A DNA stretch of 39,664 nucleotides. It comes from Sphingomonas sp. GTDB taxonomy: Bacteria > Pseudomonadota > Alphaproteobacteria > Sphingomonadales > Sphingomonadaceae. A program made the position numbers and the translations under genes. Below are positions 1-8,481 of the stretch, in pieces. The DNA lies in assembly GCA_025981625.1 (NCBI GenBank), contig JAICXF010000011.1:1-39664 (forward strand), written 5' to 3'. The notes beneath the pieces were generated by a model. The model did no database searches. It was not told the origin of the DNA and saw only the letters and a program-made list of their open reading frames with translations. Numbering within the stretch: position 1 is the first letter of the stretch; every line of letters begins with the position of its first letter.

Positions 1-448
1 CATCGGCAGCATCAGTTTCGACCACCCCGACCCGTCGATCTTCACCGTTCTGACCAGCCCCAGCAACGTGCCTGGCCGGGCGAACGCGGATTTCGTGATT
101 TTCCCGCCGCGCTGGATGGTTGCCGAAGACACGTTCCGCCCGCCCTGGTTCCACCGCAACGTGATGAGCGAGGCGATGGGCCTGATCCACGGCGCCTATG
201 ATGCGAAGGCGGAAGGCTTCGCGCCCGGCGGCCTGTCGCTCCACAACCTGATGAGCGGCCACGGTCCCGACGTCGAAAGCTGGCGCAAGGCCAGCCAAGC
301 GGAGCTCAGGCCGGCAAAGATCGAAGGCACGATGGCGTTCATGGTCGAAACTTGCTGGCCATACCGTCCGACGCAGTTCGCGCTGGAGCGTGCGCAGCCG
401 GACTATGACATGGCGTGGCACGGGTTTCCCAAAGCGAGGCTGCCGTGA
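1..448 (+). CDS. hmgA: Homogentisate 1,2-dioxygenase, C-terminal part (5' end outside window)
   Basis: Opens the aromatic ring of homogentisate to maleylacetoacetate in tyrosine/phenylalanine catabolism, using a mononuclear non-haem iron in the cytoplasm. The reading frame is open from base 2 and stops at 446-448, so about the last 148 residues of a roughly 430-residue family member are present. The visible C-terminal cupin part carries the expected iron ligands: the His in WFHRN, the Glu in NVMSE six residues later, and the His in SLHNL, followed by the conserved GHGPD. Its TGA overlaps the GTG of the next gene (GTGA), which encodes the pathway's last enzyme, so the two are almost certainly co-translated. 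The isomerase of the pathway is not in the window. Identification is firm. Confidence 0.95.
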   Translation, partial: IGSISFDHPDPSIFTVLTSPSNVPGRANADFVIFPPRWMVAEDTFRPPWFHRNVMSEAMGLIHGAYDAKAEGFAPGGLSLHNLMSGHGPDVESWRKASQAELRPAKIEGTMAFMVETCWPYRPTQFALERAQPDYDMAWHGFPKARLP

Positions 449-1734
449 TCGACGAGAGCAACGACCCGGCGCTCACCAGTTGGTGCGAAACTGCTCAAGG
501 AAGCGATTTCCCGATCCAAAACCTGCCGCTCGGCATCTTTTCGGTCGGTGAGCGCAGGCGCCGCGCCGGCGTCGCGATCGGCGATTTCGTGCTCGACCTC
601 ACCGCGATCGCCGACCTCCTCGACGAAGAATGGCGGGACGACCTGTCGCAGCCGGTGCTGAACGGCTGGCTTGCGCGGGGTCATGAGGCGCAGCGAGCCT
701 TGCGCCTGCGTCTCCAGGAACTGTTGAGCGACGAGCGCTATCGTGACGATGTCGAGCCGCAGCTGATCGGGCAAAGCGAGGTCAGGATGCACGTGCCCTG
801 CCTCGTCGGCGACTACACGGACTTCTACGTCGGCATTCATCACGCGACCAACGTCGGCAAGCAATTCCGCCCCGACAATCCGCTGCTTCCCAACTATAAA
901 TATGTGCCGATCGGCTATCATGGGCGCGCAAGCTCCGTCCGCGCGTCGGGGGAGCCGGTCATCCGCCCCAGCGGCCAGCGCAAGGCTCCGGACGCGGATG
1001 CGCCCGAGTACGGGCCAAGCCGCCGTCTCGACTACGAGCTGGAGCTGGGCATCTGGATCGGCGAGGGGAACGATCTGGGCTCGCCGGTCCCGATCGGCGA
1101 AGCGGCGGAGCATATCGCCGGCTATTGCCTGCTCAACGACTGGTCGGCGCGCGACCTCCAGGCATGGGAATATCAGCCCCTGGGGCCCTTCCTGGCCAAG
1201 AACTTCCTCACCAGCGTCAGCCCTTGGGTCGTCCGCCCGCAGGCGCTCGCTCCCTTTCGAAATGCCGTGCCGCCCCGCTCAAGCGGCGATCCGCAGCCGC
1301 TCCCCTATCTCGATGACGCCGCGGATCGCGAGAGCGGAGGTCTCTGCATCCAGCTTGAAGCGACGCTGACGACCGAGCAGATGCGCGCTGCCGGTTTTGC
1401 GCCGCATGTGCTTTCGCGCGGCTCAGCCGATGCGGCGATGTACTGGAGCGCGGCGCAGATCGTCGCTCATCACAGCTCTAACGGCTGCAACCTCCAGCCC
1501 GGAGACCTGATCGGCACCGGGACCTTGTCGACCGACAGCGCCGGCGGGCTCGGCTCGCTGCTGGAGATCAGCCAAGGCGGGAAGCAGCCGATACAGCTGC
1601 TGACCGGCGAGACCCGCAGCTTCCTCGAAGACGGGGACGAGATCATCCTCAGAGCCTGGTGTGAAGCGGAAGGCGCCGCTCGGATCGGTTTCGGCGAATG
1701 CGTCGGTCGCGTCGTCGCTTCAGGCCAAGCCTAA
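445..1734 (+). CDS. fahA: Fumarylacetoacetase
   Basis: Hydrolyses fumarylacetoacetate to fumarate and acetoacetate, the last step of homogentisate catabolism. With the GTG at 445 as start the product is 429 residues, normal for the family, and begins VIDESNDP, which matches the usual N-terminus. An earlier in-frame GTG at 415 would add ten residues lying inside hmgA and is less likely. The metal and catalytic residues are in place: Asp126 and His133 in TDFYVGIHH, Glu198 and Glu200 in ELELG, and Asp232 in LLNDWSARD. These fall within one position of the human FAH numbering, which supports the chosen start. Translation is probably coupled to hmgA through the GTGA overlap. The 3' end overlaps the convergent reductase gene by 15 bases. 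Confidence 0.95.
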   Translation: MIDESNDPALTSWCETAQGSDFPIQNLPLGIFSVGERRRRAGVAIGDFVLDLTAIADLLDEEWRDDLSQPVLNGWLARGHEAQRALRLRLQELLSDERYRDDVEPQLIGQSEVRMHVPCLVGDYTDFYVGIHHATNVGKQFRPDNPLLPNYKYVPIGYHGRASSVRASGEPVIRPSGQRKAPDADAPEYGPSRRLDYELELGIWIGEGNDLGSPVPIGEAAEHIAGYCLLNDWSARDLQAWEYQPLGPFLAKNFLTSVSPWVVRPQALAPFRNAVPPRSSGDPQPLPYLDDAADRESGGLCIQLEATLTTEQMRAAGFAPHVLSRGSADAAMYWSAAQIVAHHSSNGCNLQPGDLIGTGTLSTDSAGGLGSLLEISQGGKQPIQLLTGETRSFLEDGDEIILRAWCEAEGAARIGFGECVGRVVASGQA

Positions 1735-2643
1735 GCTTTCGGCCATTAGTTTCGTGACGCCGTAAAGCCGATCGAGCGCCGGCGCGGGGATGCCGTGCCC
1801 CCGGGCAATTTCCCGCGGTGCGCCGAGTAGCGCCTCCAGTTCGATCGGCCGACCCGCCTCGACGTCCTGAAGCATCGAGGTCTTGAAGGCGCCGAGCCGC
1901 GCGGTGACCGCCATTCGATCCTCGCCGCTCTCGGTGATCGGGCACCCGACGGCGGCCCCGATGGCCGCCAGTTCGGCCATGCCCTCGAGCATCCAGGCAC
2001 GGCATTCGGCATCGGCGAGGATCCTGTCGCAGCTGGCGCGGGTGAGGGCGGACATGGGGTTGATGGTCGCATTGCCCCACAGCTTGTACCAGATCGCCCG
2101 CCGGACATTTCCGGTAAGGTCCGGCCGGAGCCCGGCGCGGTCGAAAATTCCGAACAGGCGCGCCGAGCGCTCACTGCTGTTCCCATTCGGCTCTCCGATC
2201 AGCAGCTTGTCGGCGTGATTGACGATGACGCTGCCCGGACCTTCGCGCCGACACGAAGCATGGACGACGCAGCCGAGAATGCGTTCGAACGGCAGCGCCG
2301 CAGCGATGGTCCCGTCCGGATCGACCGAATGCAGGTCCGCGCCCTCGACGAACCACCACGGAACGCCGTTCAGCATCGGAACGATCACCGTGCCGGCGCC
2401 GATCAGGGGCCTCGATGCTTTGGCCGCGGCCGCGAGCGACGTCGCTTTGACCGCAACGACCAGCAAGTCGGCAGGCCCGGTGAAACGCGAGAGCTCAGCG
2501 GTGTGGGCCGCACCTGCTTGCGTCAGTTCGATCCGATCAAGGGGCCCGGAGCTGGTCAGCGCCATCACCGTCTCGCCGGCGAGCGCCAGCTTCGCGGCCA
2601 CCCAGCCGCCGATCGCCCCCGCGCCCACAATGCAAATGTTCAT
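1720..2643 (-). CDS. Ketopantoate reductase family protein (PanE/ApbA-like)
   Basis: A 307-residue NADP-dependent reductase of the 2-dehydropantoate 2-reductase family. The N-terminal Rossmann fold starts with GAGAIGG at residues 7-13. The C-terminal helical domain contains the catalytic-lysine motif WYKLWGNATINP at about residues 187-198. In the canonical case it reduces ketopantoate to pantoate for coenzyme A synthesis, but many genomes hold several paralogues acting on other 2-keto acids, and nothing nearby is a pantothenate gene, so I withhold panE. The ATG at 2643 directly precedes the glycine-rich loop at the usual distance; no clear Shine-Dalgarno sequence is visible. It is convergent with fahA (15-base overlap) and divergent from the persulfide dioxygenase gene 48 bases away. 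Confidence 0.85.
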   Translation of the reverse strand: MNICIVGAGAIGGWVAAKLALAGETVMALTSSGPLDRIELTQAGAAHTAELSRFTGPADLLVVAVKATSLAAAAKASRPLIGAGTVIVPMLNGVPWWFVEGADLHSVDPDGTIAAALPFERILGCVVHASCRREGPGSVIVNHADKLLIGEPNGNSSERSARLFGIFDRAGLRPDLTGNVRRAIWYKLWGNATINPMSALTRASCDRILADAECRAWMLEGMAELAAIGAAVGCPITESGEDRMAVTARLGAFKTSMLQDVEAGRPIELEALLGAPREIARGHGIPAPALDRLYGVTKLMAESLGLA

Positions 2644-2691
2644 GCGTGTCCCGATGGGCTAAGATGGCGACACCGGGCAAGGGGATGGGGC

Positions 2692-3399
2692 ATGATCTTT
2701 CGCCAGCTGTTTGAGCCGCAGTCGTCGGCCTACACCTATTTACTGGCCTGTGAGCAGACACGCGAAGCGGCGTTGATCGACCCGGTGCTCGAAACGGCGG
2801 AGCGCGATCTCGCCTTGCTCGCCGAACTCGGGCTCACCCTCAGATACACGCTCGAAACCCACATCCACGCCGATCACGTCACTGGAGCCGACCGGTTGCG
2901 CGATTCTACCGGCTCGAAAGCTGCCGTCCCGGAAAAGAGCGGAGCGCGTCACGTCGACATGCCGATCCGGGAGGGCCAACCGATCCGCTTCGGCGCTCTC
3001 TCGCTGCTGCCGATCTACACGCCAGGGCACACCGACGATCATCATTGCTATTGCATCGAAGAAGGCGGGACGGCGCGGGTGTTCACCGGCGACGCGCTGA
3101 TGATCGACGGTTGCGGCCGAACCGACTTCCAGAACGGGGACGCAGCGACACTATACCGTTCAGTGCACGAGAAGCTCTTTTCACTTTCCGACGAGACGAT
3201 CGTCTATCCCGGTCACGACTACCAGCAGCGCCGGGTCAGCAGCATCGGTCAGGAGAAAGCGCGCAACCCTCGGCTTGGCGGCGGCAAGACCGTGGACGAG
3301 TTCGTTATCATCATGAACGGGCTCAACCTGCCCCGGCCCGGGAAGATGGACTTCGCGGTTCCCGCCAACCGCGAGTGCGGCGAGGTCCAGAGCGTCTGA
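2692..3399 (+). CDS. ETHE1-like persulfide dioxygenase (metallo-beta-lactamase fold)
   Basis: Probably oxidises glutathione persulfide to sulfite with one non-haem iron, as ETHE1/PDO enzymes do in sulfide detoxification. The 235-residue product carries the metallo-beta-lactamase motif HIHADH at residues 57-62, then PGHTDDHH, the metal Asp in FTGDALMI, the ETHE1-type stretch GCGRTDFQNG, and the final His in YPGHDY. The Asp-rich ETHE1 motif and short C-terminus separate it from glyoxalase II. The start is the ATG at 2692, preceded by a purine-rich AAGGGGATGGGG; the frame is open far upstream (from 2215), but that part only shadows the opposite-strand reductase gene. No rhodanese domain is fused and no sulfur-oxidation gene is adjacent. 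A general sulfur-metabolism hydrolase role cannot be excluded. Confidence 0.88.
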   Translation: MIFRQLFEPQSSAYTYLLACEQTREAALIDPVLETAERDLALLAELGLTLRYTLETHIHADHVTGADRLRDSTGSKAAVPEKSGARHVDMPIREGQPIRFGALSLLPIYTPGHTDDHHCYCIEEGGTARVFTGDALMIDGCGRTDFQNGDAATLYRSVHEKLFSLSDETIVYPGHDYQQRRVSSIGQEKARNPRLGGGKTVDEFVIIMNGLNLPRPGKMDFAVPANRECGEVQSV

Positions 3400-3465
3400 G
3401 GCGAGTCCCCCGAGTGAACGAAACGTCATTGGCAGCGGCCGCTATTTCGGATTAGCGCCATCGCC

Positions 3466-6400
3466 GTGATTGACCGGCAGATATTCTACGATCCGTCGGG
3501 CCGCCGCCGGAAGCGCTTCACGCTCGCCGTCGTCCTGTTCGCGCTGCTCGTGTTCCTGACGGGCGCGGCGCTGTTCGCGACGATCCGAGTCGTTCCGGTG
3601 CAGCCGCCGCTCCCCGTGGCACTGGAACATGGCCAAGCCCAGCGACCGCCAACCACGACCCTGCTCAGCAGAACCAGCCGCCAGTTGAATTTCGCCATCC
3701 AACGGTTGCTCGGCACCCAGCCCCCAAGTGCGCGGAGGGTCGGAGCCCGCAAGGCGACTGCTGTTGCTACCGCGATGAGCAAGCCCCTGTACGTGGGCTT
3801 CTATGGACCCTGGGACGAAGCTTCGAGAGCGTCGCTGCAACGGCATATCGGCGACCTCGACTGGCTTGCACCGGTCTGGGTCACGGTCACCGGCCCAACT
3901 CACCAGTTCGCCGTGCTGCCTGATTCAAGCGGGCGAGCGATCATCAACACCGCTCAGCATCGGCCCTTGATCCTGCCGGTCGTGCAGAACTTCTCGAATG
4001 GGCAGGTCGACCCCGCCGGCATCGCCACTTTGCTCGCCGATCCGCGCGCCAGGCGCCATTTCCTCGACCAGCTCGAACCCTTCCTGGTGGCCAACAATGC
4101 ATCCGGCGCGGTGTTCGATTTCGAGCAGCTCGATGCGGTGGGGCGGCAGCATTATCTCGAGCTGCTGCATGAAGCGCGGCAACGCTTCGTCCGCCACAAT
4201 TGGCTGATCACGGTCGCCGTTCCCGTCGGCGAACCCTGGGACCTGCACCGCTTCGCCGCCGAGGCCGACAAGCTCTTCATCATGGCCTATGACGAGCATT
4301 CAAACGACGGTCCGCCGGGACCGATTGCATCACAGCAGTGGTGGGTCAGCACGGTTGCGGCGGCGGTGCGGCAGGTCCCCCGAAGCAAGGTCATCGTGAC
4401 CATCGGCAATTACGCCTACGACTGGCACGACAATGGCGGCGACCCCGACGATGTAGAAGAAGCCTGGGTCGACGCTGGCGACAGCGATGCACCCCCCGTC
4501 TTTGATCGCGTGTCCGGCAACAGCACCTTCGCCTACGAAGACGAAAACGGCCACGCCCACACGGTGTGGCTGCTCGACGCGGCAAGCGCATTCAATGAGC
4601 TCACATTGCTCGATCGCGCCGGCATTCGCGACGTCGCAGTGTGGAAGCTCGGCTCGGAAGATCCGGGGCTGTGGTCGATCTTCGGCCGCAACACGGTCAT
4701 GCCGCGCAGCACCGCCGGACTGACCCACCTCGCGCAACGCACCAACGTCGACATCGAAGGGCCCGGCGAGATTCTACGCATCACCGCGCTCCCGACGCCA
4801 GGCGAGCGGCGACTGACGCTCGGGGCCAATGGCCTGCTCTCCAACGTGCAGTTCGTGCATGTACCGCGCCCCTTCACCATCACGCGGAGCGGCTACAAGC
4901 CGGGGCTGGTGGCGCTGACCTTCGACGACGGTCCCGACCCGCGCTGGACTCCGCAGGTGCTGGACATCCTCAAGGCCAAGCACGTGCCTGCGACCTTCTT
5001 CATCGTAGGCGAGAACGCGCTCACCGAGCGGCCGCTGCTCGAACGCATGATCCGCGAGGGTCATGAGGTGGGAAGTCACACCTACACCCATCCGAATATC
5101 GCGACGATCAGCCGCACCCAGACACTTTTCGAGCTCAACGCGACGCAGCGCCTGTTTCAGGCCTTCACCGGGCGCACGCTGAAGCTGTTCAGGGCGCCGT
5201 TCTTCGGAGACGCCGAGCCGACCACCGCCGATGAAGTCCTGCCCGCGTGGGAGGCGCAGAACCGCGGCTACACATCGGTCGGGCTGCACGTCGACAGTGA
5301 GGACTGGCAACGGCCCGGGGTTCCGGCGATCATCAACAACGTCCTCTCGCGGATCCTGACCGGTCCGCCCACCTGCAACGACCAATCGGACGCGCAATGC
5401 AGCCGCAACGTGGTGCTGCTCCACGATTCGGGAGGCGACCGGAGCCAGACCATCGCCGCGCTCCCCATTCTGATCGATACGCTGAGGGCTCACGGTTACC
5501 GCTTCGTGGCGGTCTCGGAACTCGCGGGACTGTCGCCGAGCCAGGCGATGCCGCCGCTGTCCCAGTCCGATCATCTTGCTGCGCGCGTGGACCTAGGATT
5601 GTTCGAGTTCCTCTCGTTCAGCATCCACGCGCTCGGGTTCCTGTTCGGCATGGCGATAGCGCTTGGCGTCGGCCGCGCGCTGGTGCTCACGGGACTTGCG
5701 TTGGTCTCGGCGTGGAAGGAGCTGCGCCGCCCGCGACCGCAGATCGATCCCGAGACGTTCGTCAGCGTGCTCATCCCGGCATATAATGAAGAGCGCGTCA
5801 TCGAGCGCTCCGTCAGGGGCGTGCTCGCAAGCGAGAATGTCCGGATCGAGGTGATCGTCATCGACGACGGGTCGAAGGACCGGACCTCCGAGATCGTCGG
5901 GGCAGCCTTCGCCGGGGAGCCGCGCGTGCGGCTGATCACGCTGGAGAATGGCGGAAAAGCGCAGGCCCTCAACCGCGGCCTCGCCATTGCCAAAAGCGAG
6001 ATGGTGGTCGCTCTGGATGCCGACACGCAATTCGAGCCTGGCACGATCGCAAGGCTCGCCCGCTGGTTCGCCGGTGACGAGCGGCTCGCGGCGGTCGCCG
6101 GCAACGCCAAGGTCGGCAACCGGATCAACATCGTCACCAAATGGCAGGCGCTCGAATATATCACAGCGCAGAATTTGGAGCGCCGCGCACTGGCGCGCCT
6201 CGGCGCGATGACCGTGGTGCCCGGGGCGGTGGGCGCCTGGCGCAAGCAGGCGATCAGCGACGTCGGCGGCTATCCGCCGCAAACGCTCGCCGAGGACCAG
6301 GATTTGACGATCGCCGTCCAGCGCGCCGGCTGGCACGTCGCTTACGATCAGAGCGCCGTCGCCTGGACCGAAGCGCCGCAATCGCTGCGGCAGCTTGCCC

Positions 6401-6888
6401 GGCAGCGGTTCCGCTGGGCATTCGGCACCATCCAGTGCGTGTGGAAGCACAAGGCCGCGATGGTGCACGGAAAACCGCCCGGAGTGGCCTTCATCGGCCT
6501 TCCGCAGACCATCCTGTTTCAGCTCCTGTTCGCGATGATCTCGCCAATCATCGACCTCGCGCTGGTGGTGAACATCATCAGCACGATCACCTCGATCCAC
6601 GAGCATGGCTACACGGCGATGAAGGGTGACCTGCACCGGGTGGCGATGTTTTGGCTGTTGTTCGCGGCGATCGACCTGACGGCCGGCTTCATTGCCTTCG
6701 CGCTGGAGCGCCGCGAAAACTGGCGGCTGATGGCGTGGCTGGTCCCGCAGCGCTTCGGCTATCGGCAGGTCATGTATTATGTCGTGATCAAGGCCGTCAT
6801 TCAGGCGCTGCGCGGCCCGCGCGTCGGCTGGTCGTCGGTGGCCCGGTCAGGGCAGGTGCAGATGCGTCCCACGAAGGCGAAGCGATAG
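3466..6888 (+). CDS. Trifunctional exopolysaccharide protein: GH18-like + NodB deacetylase + family 2 glycosyltransferase
   Basis: A 1140-residue inner-membrane protein that seems to join synthesis and processing of a beta-linked aminosugar polymer. A membrane segment at about 19-42 leads to a GH18-like barrel at about 100-400, with FDFEQ near 217 (the family's DxE) and MAYDEH near 275. A NodB polysaccharide deacetylase follows, with TFDDGP near 485, SHTYTHP near 536 and FRAPFFG after that. A second membrane segment at about 715-750 precedes a processive GT2 domain with IPAYNEE at 769, DDGS at 799, DADTQ at 851, EDQD at 943 and QRFRW at 980, and C-terminal membrane helices. Family knowledge assigns PgaC/NodC-like polymerisation to the GT2 and N-deacetylation to NodB. 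Polymer identity is inference. Start is GTG 3466; no pga operon partners are adjacent. Confidence 0.88.
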   Translation: MIDRQIFYDPSGRRRKRFTLAVVLFALLVFLTGAALFATIRVVPVQPPLPVALEHGQAQRPPTTTLLSRTSRQLNFAIQRLLGTQPPSARRVGARKATAVATAMSKPLYVGFYGPWDEASRASLQRHIGDLDWLAPVWVTVTGPTHQFAVLPDSSGRAIINTAQHRPLILPVVQNFSNGQVDPAGIATLLADPRARRHFLDQLEPFLVANNASGAVFDFEQLDAVGRQHYLELLHEARQRFVRHNWLITVAVPVGEPWDLHRFAAEADKLFIMAYDEHSNDGPPGPIASQQWWVSTVAAAVRQVPRSKVIVTIGNYAYDWHDNGGDPDDVEEAWVDAGDSDAPPVFDRVSGNSTFAYEDENGHAHTVWLLDAASAFNELTLLDRAGIRDVAVWKLGSEDPGLWSIFGRNTVMPRSTAGLTHLAQRTNVDIEGPGEILRITALPTPGERRLTLGANGLLSNVQFVHVPRPFTITRSGYKPGLVALTFDDGPDPRWTPQVLDILKAKHVPATFFIVGENALTERPLLERMIREGHEVGSHTYTHPNIATISRTQTLFELNATQRLFQAFTGRTLKLFRAPFFGDAEPTTADEVLPAWEAQNRGYTSVGLHVDSEDWQRPGVPAIINNVLSRILTGPPTCNDQSDAQCSRNVVLLHDSGGDRSQTIAALPILIDTLRAHGYRFVAVSELAGLSPSQAMPPLSQSDHLAARVDLGLFEFLSFSIHALGFLFGMAIALGVGRALVLTGLALVSAWKELRRPRPQIDPETFVSVLIPAYNEERVIERSVRGVLASENVRIEVIVIDDGSKDRTSEIVGAAFAGEPRVRLITLENGGKAQALNRGLAIAKSEMVVALDADTQFEPGTIARLARWFAGDERLAAVAGNAKVGNRINIVTKWQALEYITAQNLERRALARLGAMTVVPGAVGAWRKQAISDVGGYPPQTLAEDQDLTIAVQRAGWHVAYDQSAVAWTEAPQSLRQLARQRFRWAFGTIQCVWKHKAAMVHGKPPGVAFIGLPQTILFQLLFAMISPIIDLALVVNIISTITSIHEHGYTAMKGDLHRVAMFWLLFAAIDLTAGFIAFALERRENWRLMAWLVPQRFGYRQVMYYVVIKAVIQALRGPRVGWSSVARSGQVQMRPTKAKR

Positions 6889-6897
6889 CATCGCTTC
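6879..6897. terminator. Hairpin between two convergent genes, possible bidirectional terminator
   Basis: An 8-bp perfect inverted repeat, GAAGCGAT at 6879-6886 and ATCGCTTC at 6890-6897, with a 3-base loop. It spans the TAG stop of the exopolysaccharide gene and touches the stop of the convergent small gene. No T-tract follows on either strand, so factor-independent termination is uncertain. Confidence 0.45.
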
Positions 6898-7264
6898 AAT
6901 CGTCGTCGGCGATCACCGCCGGCACGCAGAACGGCTCGTTCACCATCGCGATGCTCACCGGTACCAGGCGCTGACGAATGACTCCGCCACCGCGCGTGCA
7001 GCTTTCGTCCGGCGGAAGCGCATAATGAATCACGCGGGTCGTGTAGATTGGGCAATTGTCCGAACAGGGGTAGTCGGCAACCAGCGTTATCCCGTCATGG
7101 ATGCCGAGCACGTCCCGGTGGCCCATCTTGTGCACTTTGTCATAGCCGGAGCGTGCGATGGCGAGCACGTCAGCGTCGGAGAGCTTGGGCAATGCCGGCG
7201 CGGCTTGCAGCGGTGCGGGCGGGGTGCCGAGCAGAAGTAGGCTGGCAAGGATCGCTGCGTTCAT
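6896..7264 (-). CDS. Small secreted protein of unknown function
   Basis: I do not recognise a named family. The 122-residue product starting at the ATG at 7264 has a typical signal peptide, an Ala/Leu-rich stretch ending near APLQAAPA at about residue 24, so it is probably periplasmic or exported. The mature part holds a conserved-looking pair of cysteines in CSDNCPIY, a third in ESCTRG and a fourth in EPFCVP, consistent with two disulfides, and ends in three aspartates. The frame is open to 7291, but those nine extra residues (basic, with three arginines close together) look like upstream non-coding sequence. It lies convergent to the exopolysaccharide gene, 7 bases away, and downstream of the sulfotransferase gene by 93 bases. 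No function is inferred. Confidence 0.7.
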   Translation of the reverse strand: MNAAILASLLLLGTPPAPLQAAPALPKLSDADVLAIARSGYDKVHKMGHRDVLGIHDGITLVADYPCSDNCPIYTTRVIHYALPPDESCTRGGGVIRQRLVPVSIAMVNEPFCVPAVIADDD

Positions 7265-7357
7265 CGGGCGACTCCGGCGCGGACCGCGCATGAGTCCGCC
7301 GGTCTTTGCCTAGCACATGACCGTTCCGGTGGTGATCCTAATTCGGGCCCGTCCGGG

Positions 7358-8344
7358 TCAGGCGGCGAGCCAATGGTCGAAATTGCGCCCAAGCAGCCGC
7401 GACAGGAGAGCGACGTCCTTGCGGAACATGTCGCGCATTTCGGCGAGCACTCCGGTGCCGACTTTCGGCTTTGCGGCGGGTATCCTGTTCCAGTGGATGA
7501 TCCTGGTGCGCATCTCCATGAGCTTGTCGAGCACCGGGCTGGGCTTGCCGACGCCTTCGACCATGACCTGGAGGTCCTCGGGGTCGAACAGCCACATCGC
7601 GGCACGCGGCGGCCGTTTCATCAGGCGGTGAACCCAGGCGATGCGACAGTCCTTACTTTCGGCATGGCGCTCGAAATCGGTGCGCTCATCGTCGGGAAGC
7701 TCGACGAACTCGAGCACGCGGCGATATTCCCGGCCGGGATCGGCCTTGAAGTCATCAAAGATCGAGATGTGGCAGCGCTCGGGACCAACGACGCCGAGGA
7801 ACCGTTCCAGATGCTTGCCGAGTTGTCCCGCCTCCCAATAATCGAGGAAGCGCGGGTCGATGCAGCTCCGCGGGATTGAGCGGCCTTCCCGCCGCCTTGG
7901 CACCAGCGACCAGGCGCGGTCGAACTGCCGCTCGGTCTCGTCGCCGTTGTAGAACAGCCGTTGGTGAAGCGAAGGAACCATCTGCAGCGGGTTGCGCAGG
8001 CAGATGATGAACTTGGCGCGAGGCCAGAGCCGCAGGATCGGCTCCAGCTGCTCGGGTCCGTAGAAATAGCTCACCGACCCTTCCGCCAGCAGCGACGTGT
8101 CGCGCCGGTCCTGGAAATAGAGGTCGAGATATTTGGACTGGACCGTCTGCCGAAGCGCGTCGATCGGCTCCCCGCGAAGATCGTGGCGAAGGAAAAAATG
8201 CGGCTCCTTGGGGGTGGAGAAGCAAATCTCCGGATGGCCGCGCAGATATTCGGAGAGTGCCGTCGTGCCGCACCGCGGAGCGCCGACGATGAACGCCCAG
8301 CGCGAGGTTTCATCCAGACCCGGAGTAAAAGCCCACCGTTCCAC
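7358..8344 (-). CDS. PAPS-dependent sulfotransferase family protein
   Basis: A 328-residue soluble protein of the sulfotransferase-3/heparan-type superfamily, which moves sulfate from PAPS to a hydroxyl or amino group of a glycan or small molecule. The 5'-phosphosulfate-binding loop is GAPRCGTT at residues 21-28, and the 3'-phosphate site is seen in KFIICLRNPLQMVPSLHQ, with its conserved Arg and Ser. The start is GTG at 8344, with GAGGT seven bases upstream. The acceptor cannot be predicted. Its nearness to a polymer synthase/deacetylase gene raises the possibility of a sulfated exopolysaccharide, but the genes are convergent, not one operon, so this is speculation. The last residues (FDHWLAA) look complete. 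Confidence 0.85.
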   Translation of the reverse strand: MERWAFTPGLDETSRWAFIVGAPRCGTTALSEYLRGHPEICFSTPKEPHFFLRHDLRGEPIDALRQTVQSKYLDLYFQDRRDTSLLAEGSVSYFYGPEQLEPILRLWPRAKFIICLRNPLQMVPSLHQRLFYNGDETERQFDRAWSLVPRRREGRSIPRSCIDPRFLDYWEAGQLGKHLERFLGVVGPERCHISIFDDFKADPGREYRRVLEFVELPDDERTDFERHAESKDCRIAWVHRLMKRPPRAAMWLFDPEDLQVMVEGVGKPSPVLDKLMEMRTRIIHWNRIPAAKPKVGTGVLAEMRDMFRKDVALLSRLLGRNFDHWLAA

Positions 8345-8405
8345 TATCGTTACCTCGTTCCCCTGAGTTCACGCGTCTTACAAAGCTAAACTAAGGTTAA
8401 TGAAT

Positions 8406-8422
8406 TGGACCGGCGGGGTCCA
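8406..8422 (-). terminator. Weak hairpin downstream of the chloride transporter gene
   Basis: TGGACC at 8406-8411 pairs with GGTCCA at 8417-8422 around a 5-base loop, about 60 bases past the stop of the minus-strand transporter gene. On that strand an A/T-rich stretch (AATTCATTAA) follows. The stem is short, so this is only a candidate. The rest of the 137-base gap 8345-8481 shows nothing else I can name. Confidence 0.3.
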
Positions 8423-8481
8423 TGTGACCGGAAAATGGCATGACCAAGGCGAACAGCGTGCCCGCGCTCAACTCGTCGCAA

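Noticed and set aside
2215..2691. Upstream extension of the persulfide dioxygenase frame
   Set aside because: This part overlaps the opposite-strand reductase gene, has shadow-like composition, and the family starts at MIFRQLFEP (2692).
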